The notes below the pieces were generated by a model. It made no database searches. It was not told the origin of the DNA and saw nothing but the letters and a program-made list of their open reading frames with translations. The position numbers were made by a program, and so were the translations under genes. Shown piece by piece: positions 16,209 to 24,661 of a DNA stretch of 64,000 nucleotides. Position 1 is the first letter of the stretch; each line of letters starts with the position of its first letter. Origin of the DNA: Brevibacillus sp. JNUCC-41 (lineage in GTDB: Bacteria; Bacillota; Bacilli; Bacillales; DSM-1321); assembly GCF_014844095.1 (NCBI RefSeq), contig NZ_CP062163.1, forward strand, positions 434,001 through 498,000, read 5' to 3'.

Positions 16209-16855
16209 GTATTTCACTCTTCTATAAACACTATATTTATAGAAGAAACTAGGTATTTTTTAAAAAAATTGGGTTAACTTTAGTTTATTTCATGTTTAAG
16301 GTAAAAGATCCATTATAGTCCGCGGGGTATTCTCTGAGGAAAAACCCGGAAAATAAACAAAAAAAGAGATGTGTTCTTTTACTCATCTTTGATCAAATTC
16401 AAAAGAGTTCAACTAATTGAGTCGTTAGATGCAATATCTTACATTGAATAACAAATGCATAAATATTGTTACGTTTATGTCAAACAATGGGTATAAACAA
16501 TTACCAAACTGTAATAAACGTCACTTTTAAAAACCAATTATTATTCAAATATAGCCATTAGGAATCAGGTTCAAATGCTCATAAAACTACTTTAATTCTG
16601 ACCAAAATGGTACCTTTATTAAACTTTCCATAATTTAGTGTAAATTAACGGAGTATTCCATCGATTTCCAGACATAACTTTGTACTCATAAAACAATTTA
16701 TCCCATTAGATACTATTACACCCTAATATACATTTATTTGAAAAACTTGAAAAAAACTATATTACAATAAAATAATTAGCTCTTGCCTATTAAGTTTAAA
16801 ATCATGTAGTGTGTATTCAGTAATTCAAATATTTGAAAAAAAGAGAGGTTAAAAA
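16209..16855. other. long AT-rich leader region before the capsule operon
   Basis: About 650 bp with no credible ORF. The length suggests complex transcriptional control of capB, as is common for PGA operons, but I could not fix a promoter or a defined operator. The ribosome site AAAGAGAGG precedes the capB ATG. Confidence 0.5.
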
Positions 16856-18037
16856 ATGGCACCGATATTTATTTGTGCGATCTTTTTGCTTGGCTATGGC
16901 ATTTTCGAACAAAAACGCCATCAGAAGCGTCTCGACTCCATCCCAGTGCGTGTGAATGTGAATGGGATTCGAGGGAAATCGACTGTAACGCGTCTAATTA
17001 CAGGTGTGATCCAGGAAGCTAAGTACAAAACAGTAGGCAAAACAACCGGAACATCAGCAAGAATGATCTATTGGTTTACCGATAAGGAAAAACCGATTGT
17101 ACGCCGCCCAGAAGGACCCAACATAGGAGAACAGCGGCGTGTAGTTAAAGAAGTTGCCGATTTAGGCACGGAAGCACTGGTTTGTGAGTGCATGGCCGTA
17201 CAGCCTGACTATCAACTAATCTTCCAAAACAAAATGATCCAAGCAAACATTGGCGTAATCGTGAATGTATTGGAAGACCATATGGATGTCATGGGACCGA
17301 CTTTGGATGAGGTTGCTGAAGCTTTCACTGCTACCATTCCCTATAATGGTCACTTAATAACCATCGAAAGTGAATATTTGGACTTTTTCAAGCAAATTGC
17401 CAAAGAACGCAACACAAAAGTAATCGTTGCAGACAATTCGAGAATTTCGGAAGATTTTCTACGCGAATTCGACTATATGGTATTTCCTGATAATGCATCA
17501 CTGGCCTTGGCCGTTGCGGAAGCTTTGGGCATCGATGAAAAAACAGCTTTTCGCGGAATGTTGAATGCTCATCCCGATCCAGGTGCCATGCGGATCACCA
17601 AATTCGGAGATTCCATCCAGCCAACTTTCTTTGTCAATGGCTTTGCTGCAAATGACGCGTCATCGACACTGAACATCTGGGAACGTGTCAATACGTTCGG
17701 ATACAGCACAGAACCTCCTATCGTCATCATGAATTGCCGTCCCGACCGCGTGGACCGTACAGAGCAGTTTGCTAGAGATGTATTGCCTTACATAAAATCT
17801 GAAATCGTCATTTCCATTGGCGATACCACATCACCGATCACTCGGGCATTCGAGCAAGGTCAATTGGATACAAAAGAATATTGGGATTTAGAAAACTGGT
17901 CAACTGAAGAAATCGTTGCCCGCCTCCGCCCATTGATGAAAAATCGCATCGTCTACGGTGTCGGGAATATTCACGGTGCAGCGGAACCTTTAATTGAAGC
18001 ATTCATGAAATCTAAAACAAAGCAAAAAGCAAGTTAA
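16856..18037 (+). CDS. capB: poly-gamma-glutamate synthase CapB/PgsB
   Basis: 393 aa, exactly the B. subtilis PgsB length. Mur-ligase-like amide ligase that, with CapC, polymerises glutamate at the membrane using ATP. N-terminal hydrophobic helix (IFICAIFLLGYGIFEQ), P-loop VNGIRGKSTVTRL (about 36-46), and conserved VCECMAVQPDYQ, NVLEDHMDVMGPT and NCRPDRVDRT segments. First gene of a five-gene operon; the CapC gene starts 15 bp after its stop. Confidence 0.96.
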   Translation: MAPIFICAIFLLGYGIFEQKRHQKRLDSIPVRVNVNGIRGKSTVTRLITGVIQEAKYKTVGKTTGTSARMIYWFTDKEKPIVRRPEGPNIGEQRRVVKEVADLGTEALVCECMAVQPDYQLIFQNKMIQANIGVIVNVLEDHMDVMGPTLDEVAEAFTATIPYNGHLITIESEYLDFFKQIAKERNTKVIVADNSRISEDFLREFDYMVFPDNASLALAVAEALGIDEKTAFRGMLNAHPDPGAMRITKFGDSIQPTFFVNGFAANDASSTLNIWERVNTFGYSTEPPIVIMNCRPDRVDRTEQFARDVLPYIKSEIVISIGDTTSPITRAFEQGQLDTKEYWDLENWSTEEIVARLRPLMKNRIVYGVGNIHGAAEPLIEAFMKSKTKQKAS

Positions 18038-18052
18038 GTAGGAGGAACCTTA

Positions 18053-18502
18053 ATGTTTGGATCGGATTTATATGTAGCCCTAGTACTGGGAGTAACGCTT
18101 AGCCTTATATTTTCAGAAAAGACGGGTGTCGTACCCGCAGGACTTATCGTGCCTGGTTATTTGGCATTAGTATTTGACCAATGGGAAATCATGCTGGTCA
18201 TTTTGTCCATTAGTATAGTAACTTATTTGATCGTCGCTCACGGCCTTTCAAGATGGGTGATTTTATATGGAAGAAGAAAATTCGCAGCCATGATGGTAAC
18301 CGGGATTTGCTTGAAACTCCTATTGGACTTAGTCTACCCCGTCATGCCATTTGAAATATTCGAGTTTCGGGGAATCGGTATAATCGTACCCGGATTGATA
18401 GCGAATACCATACAAAGACAAGGAATGCCATTGACACTTGGCAGCACGCTTTTATTATCCGGCTTGACTTTCGGTTTAATGAACGTGTACTACCTATTCT
18501 GA
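18053..18502 (+). CDS. capC: poly-gamma-glutamate synthesis membrane protein CapC/PgsC
   Basis: 149 aa, the family length, with about five membrane helices. Typical segments: DLYVALVLGVTLSLIFSEKTG, PAGLIVPGYLALVFDQ and FRGIGIIVPGLIANTIQRQG. It is the membrane partner of CapB in the PGA synthase. AGGAGG ribosome site. Followed after 10 bp by capA. Confidence 0.96.
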   Translation: MFGSDLYVALVLGVTLSLIFSEKTGVVPAGLIVPGYLALVFDQWEIMLVILSISIVTYLIVAHGLSRWVILYGRRKFAAMMVTGICLKLLLDLVYPVMPFEIFEFRGIGIIVPGLIANTIQRQGMPLTLGSTLLLSGLTFGLMNVYYLF

Positions 18503-18512
18503 GGTGCAAAAA

Positions 18513-19805
18513 ATGAAACGGAATTTAAATGCAAAAGAAAAAACACTTATCTTTATTAAACGCACGAAGAAAAAGAATCTTAAATACACTGGAATCATAC
18601 TACCTATATTACTAATCGCTTTAGTCATTACCACTTGGATGGGACGGGCTGAAGAAGTGAAAACAACCGCTTCAAAAACTGATCAACCATTGACGATGAC
18701 GATGGTCGGTGATGTGATGATGGGACGTTATGTTGAAGAAGTAACGGAAAAGCACGGGTATGATTACCTCTTCCGTTATATGAAGCCCTATTTTACCGAT
18801 TCAGACTATGTCAGTGGGAATTATGAACATCCTGTTTTAAAAGAAGAGGTATCCAACTACAAGGAAGCAGACACGGCCATCAGGTTAAACTCCAATAATA
18901 GTGGTGTGAAAGCCGTTAAAGATGCGGGCTTCACTGTGATGAATTTGGCCAATAACCATATGATGGACTTCGAAGAACGAGGACTGCTTGACACGATTGA
19001 TGAATTCAAAACTGAAGATATGCACTATGTGGGTGTTGGATCGAACACTACCGAAGCTAAAAATAGCATCGACTATGCGGATGTTAATGGCATGCGTGTC
19101 GCAACACTTGGCTTCACAGATGTTTACGGTAAGGACGCCGTGCCAAAAAGTAATAAAGCCGGGATATTGAACACCAACCCTGATTTATTATTTGAAATGA
19201 TTGAAAAAGCAAAGGATGCCAAGCAAGGCAACGCAGACTTGGTTGTGGTGAATGTTCACTGGGGAATAGAATATTCAACATCTACAACCGCTCGTCAAAC
19301 AGACTTGGCTAAAGCGATAATCGATGCAGGAGCTGATGTCATCATCGGCCATCATCCCCATGTGCTTCAATCGTTTGATGTTTATAAAGATGGAATCATT
19401 TTCTATAGCTTAGGAAACTTCGTTTTCGATCAAGGCTGGACACGCACAAAGGATTCAGCCATGGTTCAATACCATTTAGCGGAAGACGGAAAAGCTACAG
19501 TCGATGTCGTTCCACTGCAAATTGAAGAAGCAACACCAAGGCCAGCTACCTCTTCAATCGACAAATCACGTGTTTACCGTCAGTTGACGAAGGAAACGAG
19601 TGAAAAAACCCAATGGTCGAAAAAAGAGGATCACATCGAGATTACATTGGATCACAAAAAGGTAATCGACCATAAGGCTCAACGTGAGCAAGAAGAAAAA
19701 GCTGCGAAGGCAGCGAAAGAAGCGAAAGAAGCAAAAGAAAAGAAAGCTGCACAAAAGAAAAAGGCAGCACAAGCTATACAACAGGACATACAGCCCATTC
19801 AGTAA
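18513..19805 (+). CDS. capA: poly-gamma-glutamate export/synthesis protein CapA/PgsA
   Basis: 430 aa, longer than PgsA (about 380). One membrane anchor at about 28-45, then an extracellular metallophosphatase-like PGA_cap domain: MTMVGDVMMGR, NLANNHMMDF, VVNVHWGIEYS, IIGHHPHVLQSFDVYKDGIIFYSLGNFVFDQG. CapA is needed for PGA assembly or transport. Odd feature: the last ~44 residues form a Lys/Ala/Glu-rich coiled tail (EEKAAKAAKEAKEAKEKKAA and on) not part of the core fold. ATG at 18513 (GAGGTG 7 nt before) is preferred to the GTG inside that site. Confidence 0.94.
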   Translation: MKRNLNAKEKTLIFIKRTKKKNLKYTGIILPILLIALVITTWMGRAEEVKTTASKTDQPLTMTMVGDVMMGRYVEEVTEKHGYDYLFRYMKPYFTDSDYVSGNYEHPVLKEEVSNYKEADTAIRLNSNNSGVKAVKDAGFTVMNLANNHMMDFEERGLLDTIDEFKTEDMHYVGVGSNTTEAKNSIDYADVNGMRVATLGFTDVYGKDAVPKSNKAGILNTNPDLLFEMIEKAKDAKQGNADLVVVNVHWGIEYSTSTTARQTDLAKAIIDAGADVIIGHHPHVLQSFDVYKDGIIFYSLGNFVFDQGWTRTKDSAMVQYHLAEDGKATVDVVPLQIEEATPRPATSSIDKSRVYRQLTKETSEKTQWSKKEDHIEITLDHKKVIDHKAQREQEEKAAKAAKEAKEAKEKKAAQKKKAAQAIQQDIQPIQ

Positions 19806-19874
19806 GGATCGATTGAATACTACTATGTGAAATGAGAAACAACTTGGAGTCTCAACGAGAAGGGGGAGTAATCG

Positions 19875-21458
19875 ATGATTAACCGTGCGGCTTGGAAAAT
19901 ATTCATTTCACTTTGCCTGCTCATATATTTAGCTGGATGTTCGAAGACACCCCCTATTTCTGACACGAATGATCCGATAGATAGTAAAACGGAACAATCA
20001 TATGGGGTCAGTTCTTCAAATCCAATCGCAATAGATGTCGGGATGGATATATTGAAAAATGGTGGAACGGCGGCGGATGCCGCCATTGCGGTATCCTATG
20101 TATTAGGTGTAGTTGAACCTTTTGGATCTGGCGTGGGTGGCGGCGGCGGTATGCTGATTGCACCGAAATCCGGCGATCCCAATTTTATCGATTATCGTGA
20201 ATCCTCTCCGGAAGACCCAAGTTCAAGACACAATGCAGGGATTCCTGGCTTAGTGGCCGGCATGCAGGTTATAAGTGATAAGTATGGGAGCGTACCAATG
20301 GCAGACCTTCTCCAGCCGGCGATAGATTTGGCTGAAGGCGGATTTGAAGTCAACGAAATGTTATCATCACGCTTAGAAGCAGCTCAGCCGAGGATATCTT
20401 CCGATGCGACTTCACTTTTTTATCCTGATGGCGATGCCATTGAACCAGGCAAAACCCTCGTTCAAGAAAGACTTGCTAAAACATTGAAGCTGATTCAAAA
20501 GAAAGGTCCTGATGGTTTTTATAAAGGGGAAATCGCACGGGATATTAAAAGAGAAACAGATATCGACATGATGGATTTAAAGCGCTATGAGGTGAAAGAG
20601 CGTAAGCCGGTCCAAGGAACATTTGCCGGTTATGATGCTTTTACCGCCCCTCCGCCCTTTTCCGGGATTACCGTTCTTGAAATGCTAAAGCTCGCCGAGG
20701 AAATGAACCTCAGTGATTCTCCTAGCAAATCAACTTATATGAAGGTATTGGGGGGCATCACAGATACTGCTTATCAAGACCGATCCGCCAATATTGGGGA
20801 TGGAATAAGTCACTCTAAGGCGGAAAAATTGCTCTCCCCCATTCACTTGGACAATCTTAAAAATATGATCAAAAGTGAAAAATGGAAAAATAAAGAATCG
20901 AATGGTTCCGAGGAACATGAAAGTACGACACATTTTGTGATCATAGACAAGTATGGCACTGTCGTTTCCGCCACAAATACGCTTAGTAACTTTTTCGGAT
21001 CTGGTGATTATACAAATGGATTTTTCATTAACGATCAATTGAAAAATTTCCGGTCCGGCTTGAACGCTCAAGAGGCATATAAACGGTCAAGAACTTTCAC
21101 CGCCCCTACCATTCTCAAGAAACCAGGGCAGGAATCGATTGGTATCGGCTCACCAGGCGGCGATAGAATTCCTCAAGTATTGATGCAGGTCCTTTATTCA
21201 TATACAGAGAATGAAGGCTCATTTCAGGATATCATCGACCGTAATCGGTTCGTCTATGATGGAAATAAGATTTATACGGAATCCAGGCTTTCGAATGAAA
21301 TAACAACGGATTTGGAAAATTCAGGATATGAAGTCATCCAGAAGATCTCCCCCATGTATTACGGCGGGGTTCAAGTACTCGTTAAAAACGAGAAAAATGG
21401 ACAAGTATCCGGAGCTGGAGATAAAAGAAGGAATGGAAGCTGGAAAGCCCAGCAATAA
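19875..21458 (+). CDS. capD: CapD-like gamma-glutamyltransferase lipoprotein
   Basis: 527 aa, nearly the size of B. anthracis CapD. Signal peptide with lipobox LAGC (Cys22). GGT fold: GGTAADAAIAVSYVLGVVEP and GSGVGGGGGML, large-subunit region, then the autoprocessing site ESTTHF, with Thr351 the predicted new N-terminus and nucleophile; GSPGGDRIPQVLMQVL near the C-terminus completes the active site. CapD cleaves PGA and links it to peptidoglycan, or trims it. Its place inside the cap operon favours the capsule-anchoring role over general glutathione-type GGT activity. Confidence 0.92.
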   Translation: MINRAAWKIFISLCLLIYLAGCSKTPPISDTNDPIDSKTEQSYGVSSSNPIAIDVGMDILKNGGTAADAAIAVSYVLGVVEPFGSGVGGGGGMLIAPKSGDPNFIDYRESSPEDPSSRHNAGIPGLVAGMQVISDKYGSVPMADLLQPAIDLAEGGFEVNEMLSSRLEAAQPRISSDATSLFYPDGDAIEPGKTLVQERLAKTLKLIQKKGPDGFYKGEIARDIKRETDIDMMDLKRYEVKERKPVQGTFAGYDAFTAPPPFSGITVLEMLKLAEEMNLSDSPSKSTYMKVLGGITDTAYQDRSANIGDGISHSKAEKLLSPIHLDNLKNMIKSEKWKNKESNGSEEHESTTHFVIIDKYGTVVSATNTLSNFFGSGDYTNGFFINDQLKNFRSGLNAQEAYKRSRTFTAPTILKKPGQESIGIGSPGGDRIPQVLMQVLYSYTENEGSFQDIIDRNRFVYDGNKIYTESRLSNEITTDLENSGYEVIQKISPMYYGGVQVLVKNEKNGQVSGAGDKRRNGSWKAQQ

Positions 21459-21527
21459 AAGGGCAATCCAGTCCCTCCTTTTCTGAATATCATATGAATT
21501 TTAGCGATGCATAAGGGGACTTAGAAT

Positions 21528-21677
21528 ATGAATATCGTAAAAAAAATAACAAGCTGGGCTATACCCGTTTTTCTAATAGCTGCCCTGCTTGTGACCATGA
21601 ATACATTTAAACGGACAGAGACGTTAACACCCGAAGAGCAACAGAAAATAGAACAATATACGACTATCGAAAAATAA
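21528..21677 (+). CDS. capE: CapE/PgsE-like small membrane protein
   Basis: 49 aa: one membrane helix (WAIPVFLIAALLVTMNTF) and a short polar tail TLTPEEQQKIEQYTTIEK. AAGGGGA lies 8 nt before the ATG. CapE of B. anthracis and PgsE of B. subtilis are single-helix proteins of about this size at the end of the PGA operon and are needed for full PGA production. Position after capD, size and topology support the call; primary sequence similarity among these short proteins is low. Confidence 0.8.
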   Translation: MNIVKKITSWAIPVFLIAALLVTMNTFKRTETLTPEEQQKIEQYTTIEK

Positions 21678-21710
21678 AAAAAGCTGGGGCATCCCCGCTT
21701 TTTTTATTTT
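21677..21710 (+). terminator. terminator of the capBCADE operon
   Basis: AAAAGCTGGGG CAT CCCCGCTTTT with one bulged T, followed by a T run. Confidence 0.85.
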
Positions 21711-21762
21711 TGCCTTCAAGGGATATGGAAGATTAATTACCTACAAGATACGGAGGATAACC

Positions 21763-22392
21763 ATGAATGAAAATAGCTATACCGATTTTATTGAACTGCA
21801 GCAAAATGAACAAGAAGAACTCGATTACCGCATCATCGTTCATCACAGGAATCCTGATATCGCAATTCTGGCCATACACGGCGGGAACATCGAACCTGGA
21901 ACCAGCGAGATTGCAGCCGCACTTGGAGAGAGACTTTATGCAAGCACCTATCTTTTCGAAGGCCTTAAACTAAGGGGTAACCAGGTCCTCCATATAACAT
22001 CCTGCTTGTTCAATGAACCGTTCGGCGTTTCAATGGCAGCGAACGCTCAGACCACCCTTTCGATCCATGGCCACTACGACGTACATAATGCGCTGGTTTA
22101 CATCGGCGGAAGGAACGAACCCTATAAGAACCTCATTCAGCAATACCTCAGCAAAGCTGGATTTCAAACTGATCATGCACCGCAGCACCTTTCAGGCATG
22201 AAAGGAAACAACATCACCAATTCATCCAAGACGGGTGCAGGCGTGCAATTGGAACTTTCCACAAAGCTTAGAAAAAGCTTTTTCAAAGGTGATGACTTTA
22301 CCAGTAAGAACAGGGTCAATCCATGTGATCTTTTTAAACGGTTCGTTACTGCCATTGAAAAAGCGACTCTTGAATATAAACAGGTTGAATGA
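21763..22392 (+). CDS. poly-gamma-glutamate hydrolase family protein (PghP/YjqB-like)
   Basis: 209 aa. Zinc-dependent PGA hydrolase family first known from phages (PghP) and found in bacilli as YjqB, YmaC and YndL. The metal-site motif AIHGGNIEPGTSEIA (about 38-52), ALVYIGGRNE, TLSIHGHYD and the Glu in GVQLELSTKLR are visible. No signal peptide, so the enzyme is intracellular or released by lysis. CGGAGGATAACC precedes the ATG. It lies just after the cap operon terminator, suggesting capsule turnover or defence against accumulated polymer. Confidence 0.88.
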   Translation: MNENSYTDFIELQQNEQEELDYRIIVHHRNPDIAILAIHGGNIEPGTSEIAAALGERLYASTYLFEGLKLRGNQVLHITSCLFNEPFGVSMAANAQTTLSIHGHYDVHNALVYIGGRNEPYKNLIQQYLSKAGFQTDHAPQHLSGMKGNNITNSSKTGAGVQLELSTKLRKSFFKGDDFTSKNRVNPCDLFKRFVTAIEKATLEYKQVE

Positions 22393-22397
22393 CTTTC

Positions 22398-23600
22398 TTA
22401 GTCCATCAGGCTTGCAACTTGACCGAAGCTTTCGAATTTCTGTGCAAAATAACCTGACGAAAGGTTGGAGATATGAACGCCTGCGTTTTCCGTTGTATTG
22501 AGAAAACGGCCATCACCTAGATATATGCCTACATGGGTCACACCTAGCCTTGTTCCTGTGTTGCTAAAAAATACTAAATCCCCCGCCTTTGGATTTTCGA
22601 TTTTGGGCAGCAATGAGAAGTAATCCTCTGCGGAGCCCCGTTTTACTGTAAGACCCTGCTCCTTCATGACCCAATAAATGAAGCCGCTGCAATCCATTCC
22701 GGTCATTGGATCGTCTCCCCCGAAAACATAGGGGAATCCGCGTAAAGTGTATGCATACTTGATGACATCATATGCTTTATCATATGCAGCTTCCTGGTCT
22801 ACATAAAACGGATATAACAGGTTGCTGTAAAGTTGAAGATACTGCCCTTGCATCAACTCATCAGTTCTTAACGCGTTACGGCTTTTGATCGTATTCATGG
22901 AAATGCTGTAATTCTCCGATATACTTTTAAGCGTTTCTCCAGTTTGGACGATATGCTCTCCTTTTGGCGTGTATGTTTTGTATGCCACTTGGTATTTGGC
23001 AAAGTAACCTTCTGTAGTGGATCTCACCTGAACCGTTTCTGCGCCATATCCAGAATTGACAAATTGGTTTTTGCCGACATAAATACCCGCAGTCACGACC
23101 TTTAAGCTGTCTTTTTCCAGAAAGAATATAATATCCCCGGTTTTCGGAGTGGCTGTATCCATCCCTTGCTTATAAAAACCATCTACTGTCAAACGGTCAA
23201 CCGGCACATTTTGCTGGGAAAGCACCCAATGAATCAACCCGCTTGAATCAAACCCTTTTTCAGGCGTCTCCTCACCAGCTGTCTTTTTAAACCCTATAAA
23301 AGATTTCGCATATCTCGCAATTTTTTTTCCTCTCTCCGACCATTGATAGATGGAAGGAGTATACGCCGTTTGAATGATTGTCAACTTTTGGCCCGCAAAT
23401 AACTTATCATCCGGTAAACCATTCGTTTTCATTAATTGCTCAGCCGATATATCATATGTCCTGGCAATCGATTCTACCGTTTCGCCAGAGATTACAGTAT
23501 GCACAGGATCTGCCGCCTCGGCCTTTAAACCAGGTAAAAAAGTGAAACTAACCATGAATACCAATGTAAGTATCATGCAGCTTATTTTTCCATTAAACAT
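22398..23600 (-). CDS. secreted LysM + NlpC/P60 hydrolase with one degenerate catalytic domain
   Basis: About 400 aa. Signal peptide (ISCMILTLVFMVSFTFLPGLKAEAA), LysM 1 (HTVISGETVESIARTYDIS), NlpC/P60 domain 1, LysM 2 (HIVQTGETLKSISENYSIS) and NlpC/P60 domain 2. Domain 2 keeps the catalytic set (MDCSGFIYWV, VTHVGIYLGDGRFLN). Domain 1 reads FDSSGLIHWV and VTAGIYVG, so both Cys and His are lost and it should be inactive. Family members cut gamma-D-Glu bonds in peptidoglycan, and PgdS cuts PGA. ATG at 23600 follows GGAAGGG. Convergent with the PGA hydrolase. Confidence 0.92.
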   Translation of the reverse strand: MFNGKISCMILTLVFMVSFTFLPGLKAEAADPVHTVISGETVESIARTYDISAEQLMKTNGLPDDKLFAGQKLTIIQTAYTPSIYQWSERGKKIARYAKSFIGFKKTAGEETPEKGFDSSGLIHWVLSQQNVPVDRLTVDGFYKQGMDTATPKTGDIIFFLEKDSLKVVTAGIYVGKNQFVNSGYGAETVQVRSTTEGYFAKYQVAYKTYTPKGEHIVQTGETLKSISENYSISMNTIKSRNALRTDELMQGQYLQLYSNLLYPFYVDQEAAYDKAYDVIKYAYTLRGFPYVFGGDDPMTGMDCSGFIYWVMKEQGLTVKRGSAEDYFSLLPKIENPKAGDLVFFSNTGTRLGVTHVGIYLGDGRFLNTTENAGVHISNLSSGYFAQKFESFGQVASLMD

Positions 23601-23980
23601 TCTAACCCTTCCTTTATACGCTGAAATATTTTTAAATTTACACTGTTCAAGCAAATACCATCATATGAATCTTCTATCCTATAATCCACCAAATTACATA
23701 TGACTTATTGCCTATTACAACGATATTATCGGCAAGGAAAATGAAACTTTTAGCCTATCTTTACAAAAAATCATCAGGCGGATACTATAAAACACCTTAA
23801 GAATGAATCAGCGCTGTAAAATTTCACCCCACCCAAGATAAGTGGGAAATCGAACAATCCCTAGAGGATTTTATTTTTTTATGCCGAATGGGTAATGTTA
23901 GTTGAAAGGAATCCCGGTCATGACGTGTATAACGGCTTGCCTTATTTATGAAGTGGATCACGATATAGGAGTGAATATTT
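23601..23980. other. intergenic region, nothing recognised
   Basis: Divergent upstream regions of the NlpC/P60 gene and the HesB-like gene. No hairpin or operator that I can support; the TAGGAGTG ribosome site of the next gene lies at the end. Confidence 0.4.
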
Positions 23981-24271
23981 TTGATAAGAATGACAGAGAA
24001 AGCCCGACAGGCAATTAAAGATATGCAGCATAGTTTGGGAGGGGAAACGTATTTAAGGTTTGGCATAAACAGACCTTGCTGTAACCAGATGAACTATACA
24101 TTAAGCTTGGCAATCTCTAAAAAGGATCACGAGGAAATACTCGTTTTACATGATATAAAAATGTTGCTCGCCCCATCGGACTCCCATTTTACAGATCAAA
24201 CGGAAATTGATTACGAAGGCGATGGATTTTTGATCAGGAACCCGAATCCGTTGGTATCACCTATCATCTAG
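23981..24271 (+). CDS. HesB/IscA-like iron-sulfur biosynthesis family protein
   Basis: 96 aa: MIRMTEKARQAIKDMQ, YLRFGINRPCCNQMNYTLSL and FLIRNPNPL follow the HesB-like fold, but the C-terminal CxC cluster ligands of true A-type carriers are missing, as in the divergent small HesB-like proteins of bacilli (YqkB/YneR type). Fe-S handling is therefore uncertain. The TTG at 23981 is supported by TAGGAGTG 7 nt upstream; the ATG at 23990 is the alternative. Confidence 0.78.
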   Translation: MIRMTEKARQAIKDMQHSLGGETYLRFGINRPCCNQMNYTLSLAISKKDHEEILVLHDIKMLLAPSDSHFTDQTEIDYEGDGFLIRNPNPLVSPII

Positions 24272-24603
24272 CAGAAGAAAATAAGGAGAAAGCTTAAATG
24301 GCCTTCCCCTCGTTTCTATGAAACTATGACATGTACACTGTTTTTCCGCCCTTTATGGACACCATGTTTTACGAATATGGAGAGATAGTAATGAGTGATG
24401 CGGCTGTATTACTAGGTGGAGCAATGTCACTATCGTCGTTAGTGGCATGACAACAAAAAACCCTACTACTTGTCCGATTCCTATATATTATTCCCCTATT
24501 AAAAAAAAGCGTGGATACTTGACCCGCCCTTCTAAATTGTAATTTTGTACTTAGAATCAGTCGCGTACAACGAATCAGTGTTCAGTCCCTGCAGAATGCA
24601 ACC
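24272..24603. other. intergenic region with a possible mini-ORF
   Basis: An open frame from ATG 24331 (or ATG 24391, which has GGAGAG six nt before it) to 24450 ends in MSDAAVLLGGAMSLSSLVA. It is short and hydrophobic; I cannot support it as a gene. Nothing else is recognised. Confidence 0.25.
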
Positions 24604-24638
24604 AAAAAGGGGAGACCACTTAGCGGCCTCCCCTTTTG
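24604..24638 (-). terminator. terminator of dCache chemoreceptor gene
   Basis: AAAAGGGGAG / CTCCCCTTTT 10-bp stem; T5 follows on the minus strand. Confidence 0.85.
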
Positions 24639-24661
24639 CAATGCTTATGTTTTCCATTCCT

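Noticed and set aside
19566..19781. Minus-strand Cys/Phe/Leu-rich frame opposite the CapA tail
   Set aside because: Antisense reading of the repetitive AAA/GCA/GAA codons of the CapA coiled tail.
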